This document shows positions 1 to 8,308 of a stretch of 36,862 nucleotides of DNA, in pieces. Origin of the DNA: an uncultured Gammaproteobacteria bacterium (GTDB taxonomy: Bacteria; Pseudomonadota; Gammaproteobacteria; GCA-002705445; GCA-002716945); contig CAJWIW010000001.1 in the NCBI GenBank assembly GCA_913041865.1, positions 1 to 36,862 on the forward strand. The letters run 5' to 3'. The notes beneath the pieces were generated by a model. It was not told where the DNA came from and searched no databases. It saw only the letters and a list, made by a program, of their open reading frames with translations. A program made the translations under genes and the position numbers. How positions within the stretch are numbered: the first letter of the stretch is position 1; every line of letters starts with the position of its first letter.

Positions 1-52
1 GAGCACGAGCCTTCTAAGCTTGGGGTCGGGGGTTCGAATCCTCCCGTGCGCG
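1..52 (+). tRNA. tRNA-Arg (anticodon UCU), 3' part only
   Basis: Only the 3' two thirds of the tRNA lies in the window. The anticodon stem pairs bases 6-10 with 18-22 around the loop at 11-17, which carries anticodon TCT at 13-15. A five-base variable loop (23-27) follows. The T stem pairs 28-32 with 40-44 around the loop TTCGAAT. The 3' acceptor strand is 45-51 and the discriminator G is base 52. CCA is not encoded; the next bases are TAT. The acceptor 5' strand and D arm lie left of the window. Confidence 0.9.
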
Positions 53-95
53 TATTGAATCGAGATTGACGATGGCAGCAATAAAGCAGAGATCA

Positions 96-1250
96 TTAGA
101 GCATCTTTTTTGCTTTTTGGAAGAAATTAAAAAAACCTTTTGACGCATAATTCCAGTATTTCATATCATAATCTCTGAATATTTTGATGAACTCTATTCC
201 ATTTTCACTTAGCTCATGCTTAATGCTAAGAAAGTAATCATTAATATAGCCAGTCGGAGTAGCTAATGTAACGACTTTTTTTAATTTATTCTGTTTTGCC
301 CACTGAGTAATTGAGCAAGATTTGTCAGTGGTAGCGTTGTATCCAGAAGAGAACAGTCTCTCGCAAATATCATCACATAAGCTTTGCTTAAAAAACTTTA
401 CCTTATCACTATAAACCATTGATTCTTCTTTAGAATATGGAAACACATAAACAAAATTAGTTTTTGGAATTTTTTGACATGTTTCTATATCTAAATCCTC
501 AGGTGTAACAATCAATCCTATACTCTCTGAGGGATCAGTCTCTGAATATTCAGTAAACTTCTTTGAGTTTGCCCTGTATTCTTTAAAGACAAAGTCTTTA
601 GCGATTGATGATAAATAGCGCCCATTATCCTGTTTAAATCGATTATTTGTAAATTTGGATATATTTGAATATCTGGCTAAGTATGATTTCCCTTTGGTTT
701 GAAGGCCTGCCACCCACCTCCAACTAAGTGTATTACTAGCCGGGTCTCCGTCTAGTAAATGCCTCATGAAAAAGTCTGCACCTAATTGCCATGGCAATCC
801 AAGTGTATGTATCCAGATACTTGCATACCACATTCTTGCATGATTATGAAGATAGCCATATTCTATCAACTCTTTTGTCCATGAATCGAAACAACGAATA
901 TCAGTTCTGTATGAGGTAACATCTGTAAGATTATGATTTTTATTGTTATTCAAGTATAATTTATAATCACTCCACACCTCTGGCCTCATTTCGAGCCATC
1001 CTTTCCAGTAAGTTCTCCAGAGCACTTCTTGAATGTACTTCTCTATTCTTTGTAGAGAATATTTCTCTAGAGATTTATTTATTACTAACTCTTCTGTAAT
1101 GACTCTATGTCTTAGATATGGTGATAGCATGCTTATATTATCTCTATTTTCTGGTCCATAGTCATAGTTACGATCACGGCTGTAGTTCGCTAAGCCAGAA
1201 TTAATAAAGTTATCTAGTCTCGATAACGCAGCTTTCTTTGTTGGTTCCAT
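96..1250 (-). CDS. Photolyase/cryptochrome-family FAD protein with the FAD domain first
   Basis: This 384-residue protein begins directly with the helical FAD-binding domain of DNA photolyases and cryptochromes. Visible motifs are LSPYLRH at 42-48, QEVLWRTYWKGWLE at 74-87, HNHARMWYASIW at 135-146 and the FAD loop DGDPASNTLSWRW at 168-180. The usual N-terminal alpha/beta antenna domain is absent. Instead, residues about 245-384 form an alpha/beta-looking tail, with IVTPEDLD near 247, a strand and loop VVTLATPTGYINDY at 326-339, and a terminal WNYASKGFF at 366-374. This suggests a Rossmann-like domain moved to the C-terminus. The role is probably light-dependent repair or sensing, but the substrate is unknown. 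The ATG at 1250 has no clear ribosome binding site. The gene is convergent with the tRNA and divergent from the next gene. Confidence 0.85.
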   Translation of the reverse strand: MEPTKKAALSRLDNFINSGLANYSRDRNYDYGPENRDNISMLSPYLRHRVITEELVINKSLEKYSLQRIEKYIQEVLWRTYWKGWLEMRPEVWSDYKLYLNNNKNHNLTDVTSYRTDIRCFDSWTKELIEYGYLHNHARMWYASIWIHTLGLPWQLGADFFMRHLLDGDPASNTLSWRWVAGLQTKGKSYLARYSNISKFTNNRFKQDNGRYLSSIAKDFVFKEYRANSKKFTEYSETDPSESIGLIVTPEDLDIETCQKIPKTNFVYVFPYSKEESMVYSDKVKFFKQSLCDDICERLFSSGYNATTDKSCSITQWAKQNKLKKVVTLATPTGYINDYFLSIKHELSENGIEFIKIFRDYDMKYWNYASKGFFNFFQKAKKML

Positions 1251-1260
1251 AACGATGGAT

Positions 1261-1266
1261 ATTATA
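1261..1266 (-). promoter_or_regulatory. Possible -10 box for the photolyase-like gene
   Basis: On the minus strand these bases read TATAAT, a perfect -10 hexamer, in the 65-base divergent gap. No convincing -35 box lies 16-18 bases upstream. Transcription would begin only a few bases before the ATG at 1250, implying a near-leaderless message, which fits the lack of a Shine-Dalgarno sequence. Confidence 0.35.
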
Positions 1267-1286
1267 GTCTTATCAGCTAATTGTTG

Positions 1287-1292
1287 TATAAT
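1287..1292 (+). promoter_or_regulatory. Possible -10 box for the DUF4149-like/sulfurtransferase pair
   Basis: The + strand reads TATAAT here, 24 bases before the TTG start codon at 1316. The -35 region is poor. The start would lie near base 1299, just upstream of the ribosome binding site at 1305-1309. Confidence 0.4.
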
Positions 1293-1315
1293 AGTTTTTT
1301 AGAAAGGAGTCGAAA

Positions 1316-1711
1316 TTGGTACTAGTTTTAATTAGTGTTTGGGTAGGTGTAATAATTTTCTTCTCAAGTGTTATTGCCCCCACGATATTTTCATCGGTAG
1401 ACGAAAAGAATGCCGGCCTTTTTTTGAGAGCGTTTTTCCCTAAGTATTATATTTTTGGGATTGTTCTAGGATTACTCGCTTTTTTGTCGGCCATTATTCT
1501 AGAATCTGCACTTAATACGCTTGAATTGTCAATGATTGCAATAATGTTAGCTATGTTTGTGTTTAGCAGAGTTATGATCCCCGCAATAAATAAAGCCAGA
1601 GATATGGGTGAGTCTGCTAAGAAAAAATTTAATCAGCTTCATCTAGTCTCTGTTATACTTAATTTTACAGCATTGATTGTCGGTTTAGTCCTAATATACC
1701 TAATCATATGA
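1316..1711 (+). CDS. Small four-helix membrane protein, DUF4149-like
   Basis: This 131-residue protein is almost entirely hydrophobic, with four predicted membrane helices at roughly residues 3-22, 44-62, 68-88 and 108-130. It resembles the DUF4149/TMEM205-like family, whose biochemical role is not established. The start codon is TTG, chosen because a strong AGGAG sits at 1305-1309, six bases upstream. The last residues run one base short of the sulfurtransferase ATG, so the two genes are very probably co-transcribed. Family assignment rests on topology and the general pattern of conserved small residues; the function is unknown. Confidence 0.75.
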   Translation: MVLVLISVWVGVIIFFSSVIAPTIFSSVDEKNAGLFLRAFFPKYYIFGIVLGLLAFLSAIILESALNTLELSMIAIMLAMFVFSRVMIPAINKARDMGESAKKKFNQLHLVSVILNFTALIVGLVLIYLII

Positions 1712-1712
1712 A

Positions 1713-2570
1713 ATGACATATAAAACAATAATTAAACCAGAAGACCTTATAAATATTCTAGATAGTGACAGTCTTATTATCTTTGATGCGCGTTGTGATA
1801 TCAAGGATACATCTTATGGTATTGATGCCTATAATGATGGTCATATACCTAATTCTACATTTATTGATATAGACAACGATGTAGCCAGTGCCAAGGGTCC
1901 ATCGACAGGAAGACACCCTTTGCCAGACCCAGAGAAATTGGCTGAAAAGCTATCTCAATGGGGTGTGGACAATAGCAAACAGATTGTTGTATATGACGAT
2001 GCAGGTGGAGCATTTGCTGGTAGAGTATGGTGGATTATGAAATGGTTGGGACACAAAGGAGGTGTCGCTGTTTTAGATGGTGGTTTAAGTGGTTTTTTGA
2101 ATAGTGGAGGCAAACTTACCAACAAGCAAAAATCTAGAGAAAGGTCGCAATATGAATATGATTGTAAGCATGATATGCATGTATCAATTGAGGAGGTTAT
2201 AGAGGCACAATATAAAGTAGATGTGGCGCTTATAGATGCCAGGTCAAAGGAGAGATATCTTGGCATTAAAGACCCAGTCGATCCGATTGCTGGGCACGTA
2301 CCGGGGGCACTTTCTCAGCCTCTTGGTAATAATCTTACAAGCAAAGGATATTTCAAAAGCCCTGAAGAGCTCAAGCTTATATACTCAAAGCTGCTTGGTG
2401 ACATAGAATCTGATAAAATTATATCAATGTGCGGGTCTGGTATAACAGCTTGTCATAATATCATAGCTATGGAAATTGCTGGCATTAAGGGCGCAAGACT
2501 ATATGTTGGCTCATGGAGTGAGTGGATCAATGATCCTCAGAGGCCCATAGCTAAAATTGACAATAATTAG
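1713..2570 (+). CDS. sseA: Two-domain rhodanese: 3-mercaptopyruvate/thiosulfate sulfurtransferase
   Basis: This 285-residue protein carries two rhodanese domains, about residues 1-135 and 155-280. The first is the inactive structural copy (IIFDARCD, then a GHIPNSTFID loop). The second holds the active-site loop CGSGITA near residue 240. That loop is typical of 3-mercaptopyruvate sulfurtransferases, whereas thiosulfate-specific enzymes usually have CRKGVTA. It would transfer sulfane sulfur to a thiol or cyanide acceptor in the cytoplasm. The start ATG follows the previous gene after one base. The gene runs convergently into ispG, with the two stop codons overlapping by four bases. Confidence 0.88.
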   Translation: MTYKTIIKPEDLINILDSDSLIIFDARCDIKDTSYGIDAYNDGHIPNSTFIDIDNDVASAKGPSTGRHPLPDPEKLAEKLSQWGVDNSKQIVVYDDAGGAFAGRVWWIMKWLGHKGGVAVLDGGLSGFLNSGGKLTNKQKSRERSQYEYDCKHDMHVSIEEVIEAQYKVDVALIDARSKERYLGIKDPVDPIAGHVPGALSQPLGNNLTSKGYFKSPEELKLIYSKLLGDIESDKIISMCGSGITACHNIIAMEIAGIKGARLYVGSWSEWINDPQRPIAKIDNN

Positions 2571-3805
2571 CTATACTTTTCGTCAATATATATCTGAATT
2601 ATATCAATAAACTGATCTTCGATATCATCTCCGCTCAGTGTCTTGAACTTTTTTCCGTCTATGAATACTGGAGCATGTGGGTCTTCATTATTTCCAGGAA
2701 GGCTAATCCCTATATCAGCATGTTTTGATTCTCCTGGGCCATTCACTATACATCCCATGACCGCCACAGTTAAATCCTCAACGCCAGGGTATTTTTTCTT
2801 CCATTGACCCATATTGTCATCAATCATATTTTTAATAGATTTTGATAGTTTTACAAAGTAGTCATTTGTTGTTCTCCCGCATCCAGGACAAGATACAACT
2901 TTAGGTTTATAGTTCCTAATGCCAAGCGAGGATAATATCTGTTGACACACTCTCACTTCCTCCGATCTAGATTCTTGACTATCTGGTGTCAGTGAAACTC
3001 TAATAGTGTCTCCAATACCTCTACTTATAAGGATTGATAATGCTGATACCGATGAAATTATAGCGTCTCTTCCTAGTCCAGCCTCCGTCAGACCAAGGTG
3101 AAGAGGGTATTTAGTGATACTTGAGACCTCAGTGTAAACATCTATCAAATCACTTACATTGCTTGTTTTACAGGATAAAATTATTTTATTTGGTGCCAAT
3201 CCAAGCGCCTCAGCTTTTTTGGCTGAAGAGACTACTGAGTCAATGAGACAATTTCTCATTAGTTTTGAATAATTTACAGAGTTATTTGAGTCTAACTTCT
3301 CCGAAATGATCTTATCTAAATCTGCCTTTTGCAGACTGCCCCAATTTCCTCCAATTCTAACAGGTTTATCATTTTCTATAGCCAAATTGATGATTTGCTC
3401 AAAATTTCTATCGAACTTCTCCTTCCCGCCAACGTTACCTGGATTGATTCTGTATTTGTCTAAAATCTGTGCTGTTTCTGGGTATTTTGATAGCAAGATA
3501 TGACCATTAAAGTGAAAATCACCAACTATCGGGATATTAGAGTTAAATTGAAGTAACTTTGATTTAATAGCTGGGATGCTCATTGCAGACTCTTCGTCAT
3601 TTACAGTTACTCTGACTATCTCGGAGCCCGCATCATATAATTCTAAAATCTGATCAGCAGTGGATTTCACATCTGACGTATCTGTGTTTGTCATAGATTG
3701 GACTCTTATCGGGTGTGCAGAGCCGATTTCGACTCCACCTACGTTAACAGTATACGTTTCACTTCTCTTAAGCATATCCATATTATATTGCAAATTACCA
3801 TGCAA
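2567..3805 (-). CDS. ispG: 4-hydroxy-3-methylbut-2-enyl diphosphate synthase
   Basis: IspG (GcpE) makes 4-hydroxy-3-methylbut-2-enyl diphosphate from methylerythritol cyclodiphosphate, the penultimate step of the MEP isoprenoid pathway, using a [4Fe-4S] cluster. The family opening IRVQSMTNTDTSDV is present. The cluster ligands are visible as the CPGC pair, the later MGCIVNGPGE segment with the third Cys, and its Glu. The length of about 400 residues suits the bacterial one-domain-insert-free form. The longest reading starts at a TTG (3805). In-frame ATG codons at 3781 and 3775 are equally possible, and none has a clear ribosome binding site. It is divergent from grpE across only about 37-60 bases. 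Confidence 0.95.
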   Translation of the reverse strand: MHGNLQYNMDMLKRSETYTVNVGGVEIGSAHPIRVQSMTNTDTSDVKSTADQILELYDAGSEIVRVTVNDEESAMSIPAIKSKLLQFNSNIPIVGDFHFNGHILLSKYPETAQILDKYRINPGNVGGKEKFDRNFEQIINLAIENDKPVRIGGNWGSLQKADLDKIISEKLDSNNSVNYSKLMRNCLIDSVVSSAKKAEALGLAPNKIILSCKTSNVSDLIDVYTEVSSITKYPLHLGLTEAGLGRDAIISSVSALSILISRGIGDTIRVSLTPDSQESRSEEVRVCQQILSSLGIRNYKPKVVSCPGCGRTTNDYFVKLSKSIKNMIDDNMGQWKKKYPGVEDLTVAVMGCIVNGPGESKHADIGISLPGNNEDPHAPVFIDGKKFKTLSGDDIEDQFIDIIQIYIDEKYS

Positions 3806-3815
3806 TAGATAAAAT
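3788..3815 (+). promoter_or_regulatory. Possible sigma70-type promoter for grpE
   Basis: TTGCAA at 3788-3793 and TAAAAT at 3810-3815 are separated by 16 bases, about 28 bases before the grpE ATG. The match is fair and the region is AT-rich, so chance resemblance is possible. No good sigma32 (heat-shock) consensus was seen in this gap. Confidence 0.35.
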
Positions 3816-3842
3816 ATTGATCTATATCGACCGGGAAAAATA

Positions 3843-4427
3843 ATGCTCTCAGATGACGAAAAAGAAGATGTAAATAAAGAAGAATTAGCTCAAAGCTGCC
3901 ATGATGATCCTTCAACCAATGATACTAAAGCTAATGATGATACTGAAAATAACCAAGATAGCGAAAAGACTGAAGATACGTATGAGAGCTTATCAAAGAA
4001 GTATGAGGAGACTTATGATTCTCTCCTGAGGGCACAAGCAGAAATAGAGAACACTAAGAAGAGAGTTATTAAAGAGGTAGAAAATGCCCACAAGTATTCG
4101 ATAGAGTCCATTTTGCAAGAGATTATACCTATTTATGATAGCCTGAGCTTAAGTTGCAAGTTTGATAAAACTAATGCAAACATAGAAAAAGTGCTTGAGG
4201 GAAATAAGATGCTTCTAGAGATGTTTCAGAAAATATTTGATAGTAATAATATTATAGAAATCAATCCTTTAAAAGAAAAATTTGATCCAAAATATCATCA
4301 AGCAATTAGCACTGTTGAGGATACAAAATTTCCTGATGACACTGTATCTGAGGTTGTCCAAAAAGGATACATGTTGAATGAGCGTGTAATAAAACCAGCA
4401 CTTGTGATTGTAATTAAAAATAAGTAG
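3843..4427 (+). CDS. grpE: Nucleotide exchange factor GrpE
   Basis: GrpE releases ADP from DnaK and so drives the Hsp70 cycle. The 194-residue protein has an acidic, low-complexity N-terminus (about 1-48). A long coiled-coil segment with LLRAQAEIENTKKR near 62-75 follows. It ends in the C-terminal beta domain with the family signature PKYHQAIS and VVQKGYMLNERVIKPALV. The ATG at 3843 is preceded by a GGGA element. It lies directly upstream of dnaK, separated by 57 bases that seem to hold a second promoter. Confidence 0.93.
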   Translation: MLSDDEKEDVNKEELAQSCHDDPSTNDTKANDDTENNQDSEKTEDTYESLSKKYEETYDSLLRAQAEIENTKKRVIKEVENAHKYSIESILQEIIPIYDSLSLSCKFDKTNANIEKVLEGNKMLLEMFQKIFDSNNIIEINPLKEKFDPKYHQAISTVEDTKFPDDTVSEVVQKGYMLNERVIKPALVIVIKNK

Positions 4428-4430
4428 GGG

Positions 4431-4456
4431 TTGAATTATATCCTTTTAGCCATATA
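4431..4456 (+). promoter_or_regulatory. Possible heat-shock (sigma32-like) promoter before dnaK
   Basis: The grpE-dnaK gap holds TTGAA at 4431-4435 and AGCCATAT at 4448-4455, with a 12-13 base spacer. This partly matches the sigma32 pattern CTTGAA / CCCCAT-T with its short spacer. A strong GGAG (4475-4478) then precedes the dnaK ATG by six bases. The match is partial; the downstream genes make it plausible. Confidence 0.35.
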
Positions 4457-4484
4457 TTCATATTTGAATTAACTGGAGAAAGAT

Positions 4485-6434
4485 ATGGCTAAGATGATAG
4501 GAATTGATTTAGGAACAACAAACTCGTGTGTTTCTGTTATGGATGGAACAACACCTAAGGTAATCGAGAACAGCGAGGGCGATAGAACTACTCCCTCTTT
4601 TGTTGCCTATACAGATGACGATATTTTAGTTGGTCAGTCCGCTAAACGTCAGGCAGTAACTAACCCTAAAGATACTCTGTATGCAGTTAAAAGACTGATA
4701 GGCAGGAAATTTGATGAAGATGCTGTAAAAAAAGATCAAGATATTGTTCCATATACAATTGTGAAAGCTGAAAATGGCGATGCGTGGGTAGAAGCAAAAG
4801 GTAAAAAAGTAGCTCCGCCAGAGGTTTCGGCTAAAATTCTCCAAAAAATGAAGAAAACAGCAGAGGACTATCTTGGTCAAGAGGTCACAGAAGCTGTAAT
4901 CACTGTTCCAGCTTACTTCAACGATGATCAAAGAAAAGCAACTAAAGATGCAGGTAAGATTGCTGGCTTAGATGTCAAAAGAATCATAAACGAGCCTACA
5001 GCGGCTGCACTAGCTTACGGTTTGGATAAACAAAAGAATGAGCAAAAGATTGTTGTATTTGATTTAGGAGGAGGAACTTTTGATGTCTCTATCATAGAAA
5101 TTTCAAACCTTGATGGAGAGCAATCGTTTGATGTCTTGTCAACAAATGGAGACACATTTCTTGGTGGAGAAGATTTTGATCTCCGCTTAATTGATCACCT
5201 AGCAGATGAGTTTAAAAAAGAGCAAGGTGTAAACTTAAAAAATGACCCAATGGCGATTCAGAGACTTAAGGAGGCAGCTGAAAAAGCAAAGATAGAGCTT
5301 TCATCAAGTACTCAAACAGATATTAATCTACCTTATGTTACAGCAGACGCATCAGGACCAAAGCATCTTAATATGAAGCTAACACGAGCGAAATTAGAAT
5401 CTTTGGTCGATGACTTGGTATCAAGGACATTGGACCCATGTAAACAAGCACTAAGTGATGCTGGCTTAAATGCTAGTGATATAAATGAAGTAATTCTAGT
5501 TGGCGGGCAGACAAGAATGCCGAAAGTACAGGAAGCTGTTCAAAATTTTTTTGGTAAGGAGCCAAAAAAAGAGGTTAACCCTGATGAGGCTGTTGCAATG
5601 GGAGCTGCAATCCAGGCAGGAGTTCTTGGAGGAGACGTGAAGGACGTTCTTCTGCTTGATGTAACTCCATTAACACTTGGTATCGAAACTATGGGAGGTG
5701 TTAGAACTCCATTAATTGAGAAGAACTCTACTATCCCCACAAAAAAATCTCAGGTTTTCTCTACAGCAGAAGATAATCAACCCGCAGTTACAGTCCATGT
5801 TCTCCAGGGAGAAAGAGAGATGGCATCAGGTAACAAATCTCTTGGAAGATTCGACCTAACAGACATACCACCAGCACCTAGAGGCACACCACAAATTGAA
5901 GTAACATTTGATATCGATGCAAATGGTATTCTAAACGTGTCTGCAAAAGATAAAGCTACTGGTAAAGAGCAGTCAATCGTTATCAAGGGGTCAAGTGGCC
6001 TATCAGATGAAGAGATAGAGAAAATGAAAAAAGATGCAGAAGTTCATGCGGACGAAGATAGAAAGGCTAAAGAATTAGTTGATGCTAAAAATCAGGCCGA
6101 AGCAATGATTCATGCTTCTGAGAAATCTATTAAAGATCTTGGCGATAAGGCAGACAAGGCAGAAGTTGATAAAGTTAATGACGCAGTTGGTAAATTAAAG
6201 GAAACTTTGAAAACAGACGACGTGGAGAAAATAAAAGAAGATACAATGAAACTAACTGAGGTAGCTGGAAAAATTGCAGAACAAGTTTACAAAGAGCAAG
6301 CAGAGAATTCTCAGCAAAATACATCTAGTGAGACTTCAGGTAATGAAGAAGAGTCCAATAAAGACAATGTAGTCGATGCAGACTTCACAGAAGTCAAAGA
6401 AGATAAAGAAGAGAACAAAAAGGCTAATCAATAA
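4485..6434 (+). CDS. dnaK: Hsp70 chaperone DnaK
   Basis: DnaK is the ATP-dependent Hsp70 that binds exposed hydrophobic peptide segments. The 649 residues follow the usual plan. The actin-like ATPase domain has GIDLGTTNSC at 6-15, FDLGGGTFDVS near 192-202 and ILVGGQTRMP near 339-348. The hydrophobic linker DVLLLDV is near 388. Then come the beta-sandwich peptide-binding domain and the helical lid. The family terminus VVDADFTEV is extended here by about 14 charged residues. The stop overlaps the dnaJ start by one base (TAATG). Confidence 0.98.
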   Translation: MAKMIGIDLGTTNSCVSVMDGTTPKVIENSEGDRTTPSFVAYTDDDILVGQSAKRQAVTNPKDTLYAVKRLIGRKFDEDAVKKDQDIVPYTIVKAENGDAWVEAKGKKVAPPEVSAKILQKMKKTAEDYLGQEVTEAVITVPAYFNDDQRKATKDAGKIAGLDVKRIINEPTAAALAYGLDKQKNEQKIVVFDLGGGTFDVSIIEISNLDGEQSFDVLSTNGDTFLGGEDFDLRLIDHLADEFKKEQGVNLKNDPMAIQRLKEAAEKAKIELSSSTQTDINLPYVTADASGPKHLNMKLTRAKLESLVDDLVSRTLDPCKQALSDAGLNASDINEVILVGGQTRMPKVQEAVQNFFGKEPKKEVNPDEAVAMGAAIQAGVLGGDVKDVLLLDVTPLTLGIETMGGVRTPLIEKNSTIPTKKSQVFSTAEDNQPAVTVHVLQGEREMASGNKSLGRFDLTDIPPAPRGTPQIEVTFDIDANGILNVSAKDKATGKEQSIVIKGSSGLSDEEIEKMKKDAEVHADEDRKAKELVDAKNQAEAMIHASEKSIKDLGDKADKAEVDKVNDAVGKLKETLKTDDVEKIKEDTMKLTEVAGKIAEQVYKEQAENSQQNTSSETSGNEEESNKDNVVDADFTEVKEDKEENKKANQ

Positions 6435-7558
6435 TGTCAAAAGCTGACTATTATCAGACACTTGGCGTGAGTCGAGATGCATCTGCTGCTGAAATCAAAA
6501 AAGCTTACAAAAAACTGGCTATGAAATATCATCCTGACCGTAACGCAGGAGATAAAGCATCCGAAGAAAAATTTAAAGAACTTTCCGAAGCATATGAAGT
6601 ATTGAGCGATCCTAATAAAAAGCAAACTTATGATCAATTTGGTCATGAGGGAATGAATTCACGATTCGGCCAAGGCGCTGGCGGCTATACTTATTCAGGT
6701 GAAAGCTTCAATGATATTTTTGGCGACATATTTGGCGACATATTTGGTGGTAGTGCTTCGTCAAGAAGCCGCCAAAGAAGGGGAAGAGATCTAGAATACC
6801 AATTATCATTATCATTAGAAGATGCAATCTCTGGCAAAGAAGTTAATATATCGATCCCTACATTAGTATCATGCACGGATTGTAACGGCACAGGTGCACA
6901 CAAGGGAAAATCTTTCTCCAAATGCCCACAGTGTGACGGTGTTGGTCAGGTGAGAATGTCCCAAGGTTTTTTTTCTGTCCAACAAACATGCCCTCAATGT
7001 AGGGGGAGAGGGAATATAATTGATAGACCTTGTTCAAAATGTTCTGGTGCTGGAAGATATGAGAAGACAAAAAAACTATCTGTAAAAATTCCAGCGGGTG
7101 TAGACACGGATGATCGTATAAGACTATCTGGAGAGGGTGAGGCTGGAGGAAGTGGTGCAGTATCCGGTGATTTGTATGTAACGGTTAATGTTAAACCTCA
7201 TAAAATCTTCCAAAGAGATGGAAATGATTTGCTCTGCGAAGTTCCACTTAATTTCACATCTGCAATACTTGGCGATGATGTAGTTGTTCCGACACTTGAT
7301 GGCAAAGTTGAACTTAAAATACCAAAAGGAACTCAGTCTGGTAAAACGTTTCGTGTCAAACAAAAAGGCGTCCAATCCGTTCGATCTAGAGAAAAAGGTG
7401 ATCTATATTGTAGAGTGCACATAGAAACTCCAGTTAATTTGACAAAAGAACAAGAGGAGCTTATAAAAAAACTAGATGAATCATTTGGGAGAAGTAAATC
7501 AAAACATAGTCCAAGACAAAGAAACTGGTATGATAGTATTAAAAACTTTTTTGAGTAA
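6434..7558 (+). CDS. dnaJ: Hsp40 co-chaperone DnaJ
   Basis: DnaJ delivers substrates to DnaK and stimulates its ATPase. The 374-residue protein is a complete class A Hsp40. The N-terminal J domain carries the HPD tripeptide in YHPDRNAG (near residues 32-39). A short Gly/Phe region follows (about 75-112) with the repeated FGDI units. The zinc domain has four CxxCxGxG motifs: CTDCNGTG, CPQCDGVG, CPQCRGRG and CSKCSGAG. The C-terminal substrate-binding beta domain completes it. Translation is coupled to dnaK, and dapB follows after six bases. Confidence 0.97.
   Translation: MSKADYYQTLGVSRDASAAEIKKAYKKLAMKYHPDRNAGDKASEEKFKELSEAYEVLSDPNKKQTYDQFGHEGMNSRFGQGAGGYTYSGESFNDIFGDIFGDIFGGSASSRSRQRRGRDLEYQLSLSLEDAISGKEVNISIPTLVSCTDCNGTGAHKGKSFSKCPQCDGVGQVRMSQGFFSVQQTCPQCRGRGNIIDRPCSKCSGAGRYEKTKKLSVKIPAGVDTDDRIRLSGEGEAGGSGAVSGDLYVTVNVKPHKIFQRDGNDLLCEVPLNFTSAILGDDVVVPTLDGKVELKIPKGTQSGKTFRVKQKGVQSVRSREKGDLYCRVHIETPVNLTKEQEELIKKLDESFGRSKSKHSPRQRNWYDSIKNFFE
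6719..6742 (+). repeat. Two perfect 12-base tandem copies in the DnaJ Gly/Phe region
   Basis: TTTGGCGACATA occurs twice in a row, followed by a partial third copy. It encodes FGDI twice within DIFGDIFGDIFGG. This is an in-frame repeat able to expand or contract without shifting the frame, and is common in the flexible G/F linker. Confidence 0.8.
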
Positions 7559-7564
7559 AGCAAT

Positions 7565-8308
7565 ATGACAAACATCGCTATCAATGGTTTTTTCGGCAAG
7601 ATGGGACAAGCAATTTTGCTAGAATCTCATAATTTGAATTCTTGCATAGTTACTGTCGGATCTGATAAAGAGGAACTAGTTAATAAAAATTCCATAGATA
7701 ATATTGTACTAACAACTGATATTTCAAAATGTGCCGATAATTTTGATGTAGTAATTGATTTTTCTCTGCCAAACTCCTCGTTAGTGGTTGCAAAAGTTTG
7801 CTCAGATCTTAACAAACCACTTGTAATAGGCACAACAGGTTTTACTGAGAAGGAGTTCGAATTAATATCAAATTACTCAAAAAAAACCCCCATTTTGATT
7901 GCTCCTAACATGAGTATTGGTGTTAATGCTAGTTTTGATGCAATCGCAACTTTATCTAAATTGCTTCCAGACTACAAAGTCAATATTTCAGAGACCCATC
8001 ACAAGAATAAAGTCGATAGTCCATCAGGTACGGCATTAAAATTTGCAAATGTTGTATGCGATGCAAGAGGAGAGAGTCTCGGTGATATAACTAATGAAAA
8101 TTGTCCAATCACTTTTCAGTCATTTAGAAAAGATACAGAAATAGGTTTGCACACTATCACATTTAAAGGTTCAGCAGATCAAATTGTATTTACACACACA
8201 GCAGATAATAGAAACATTTTCGCAAACGGTGCCTTAAGAACAGCAGAGTGGCTCGCTCAACAAAAGCCTGGATATTATAATTATCAAAACTACATGGAGT
8301 CTATATAG
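7565..8308 (+). CDS. dapB: 4-hydroxy-tetrahydrodipicolinate reductase
   Basis: DapB reduces 4-hydroxy-tetrahydrodipicolinate in the diaminopimelate/lysine pathway, feeding both lysine and peptidoglycan. The 247 residues are a little short against about 270 in enteric bacteria. The dinucleotide-binding loop is NGFFGKMG at 7-14. The catalytic segment ETHHKNKVDSPSGTAL is at 143-158, including His145, His146, Lys149 and SGTA. Placement after dnaJ is the common gammaproteobacterial order. The expected carAB neighbour is replaced by fabD, whose GTG start overlaps the dapB stop by one base. Confidence 0.96.
   Translation: MTNIAINGFFGKMGQAILLESHNLNSCIVTVGSDKEELVNKNSIDNIVLTTDISKCADNFDVVIDFSLPNSSLVVAKVCSDLNKPLVIGTTGFTEKEFELISNYSKKTPILIAPNMSIGVNASFDAIATLSKLLPDYKVNISETHHKNKVDSPSGTALKFANVVCDARGESLGDITNENCPITFQSFRKDTEIGLHTITFKGSADQIVFTHTADNRNIFANGALRTAEWLAQQKPGYYNYQNYMESI

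Noticed and set aside
1..52. tRNA-Arg 3' end as an integration site for a genomic island
   Set aside because: No integrase gene and no repeated copy of the tRNA 3' end was noticed in the window.
85..120. Possible terminator with AAAGCA and TGCTTT arms after the tRNA
   Set aside because: The arms are six bases, AT-rich and about 22 bases apart, too weak to support.
1955..2266. A 103-codon minus-strand open frame inside the sulfurtransferase
   Set aside because: The rhodanese frame is conserved on the other strand; this one is cysteine- and serine-rich low-quality sequence.
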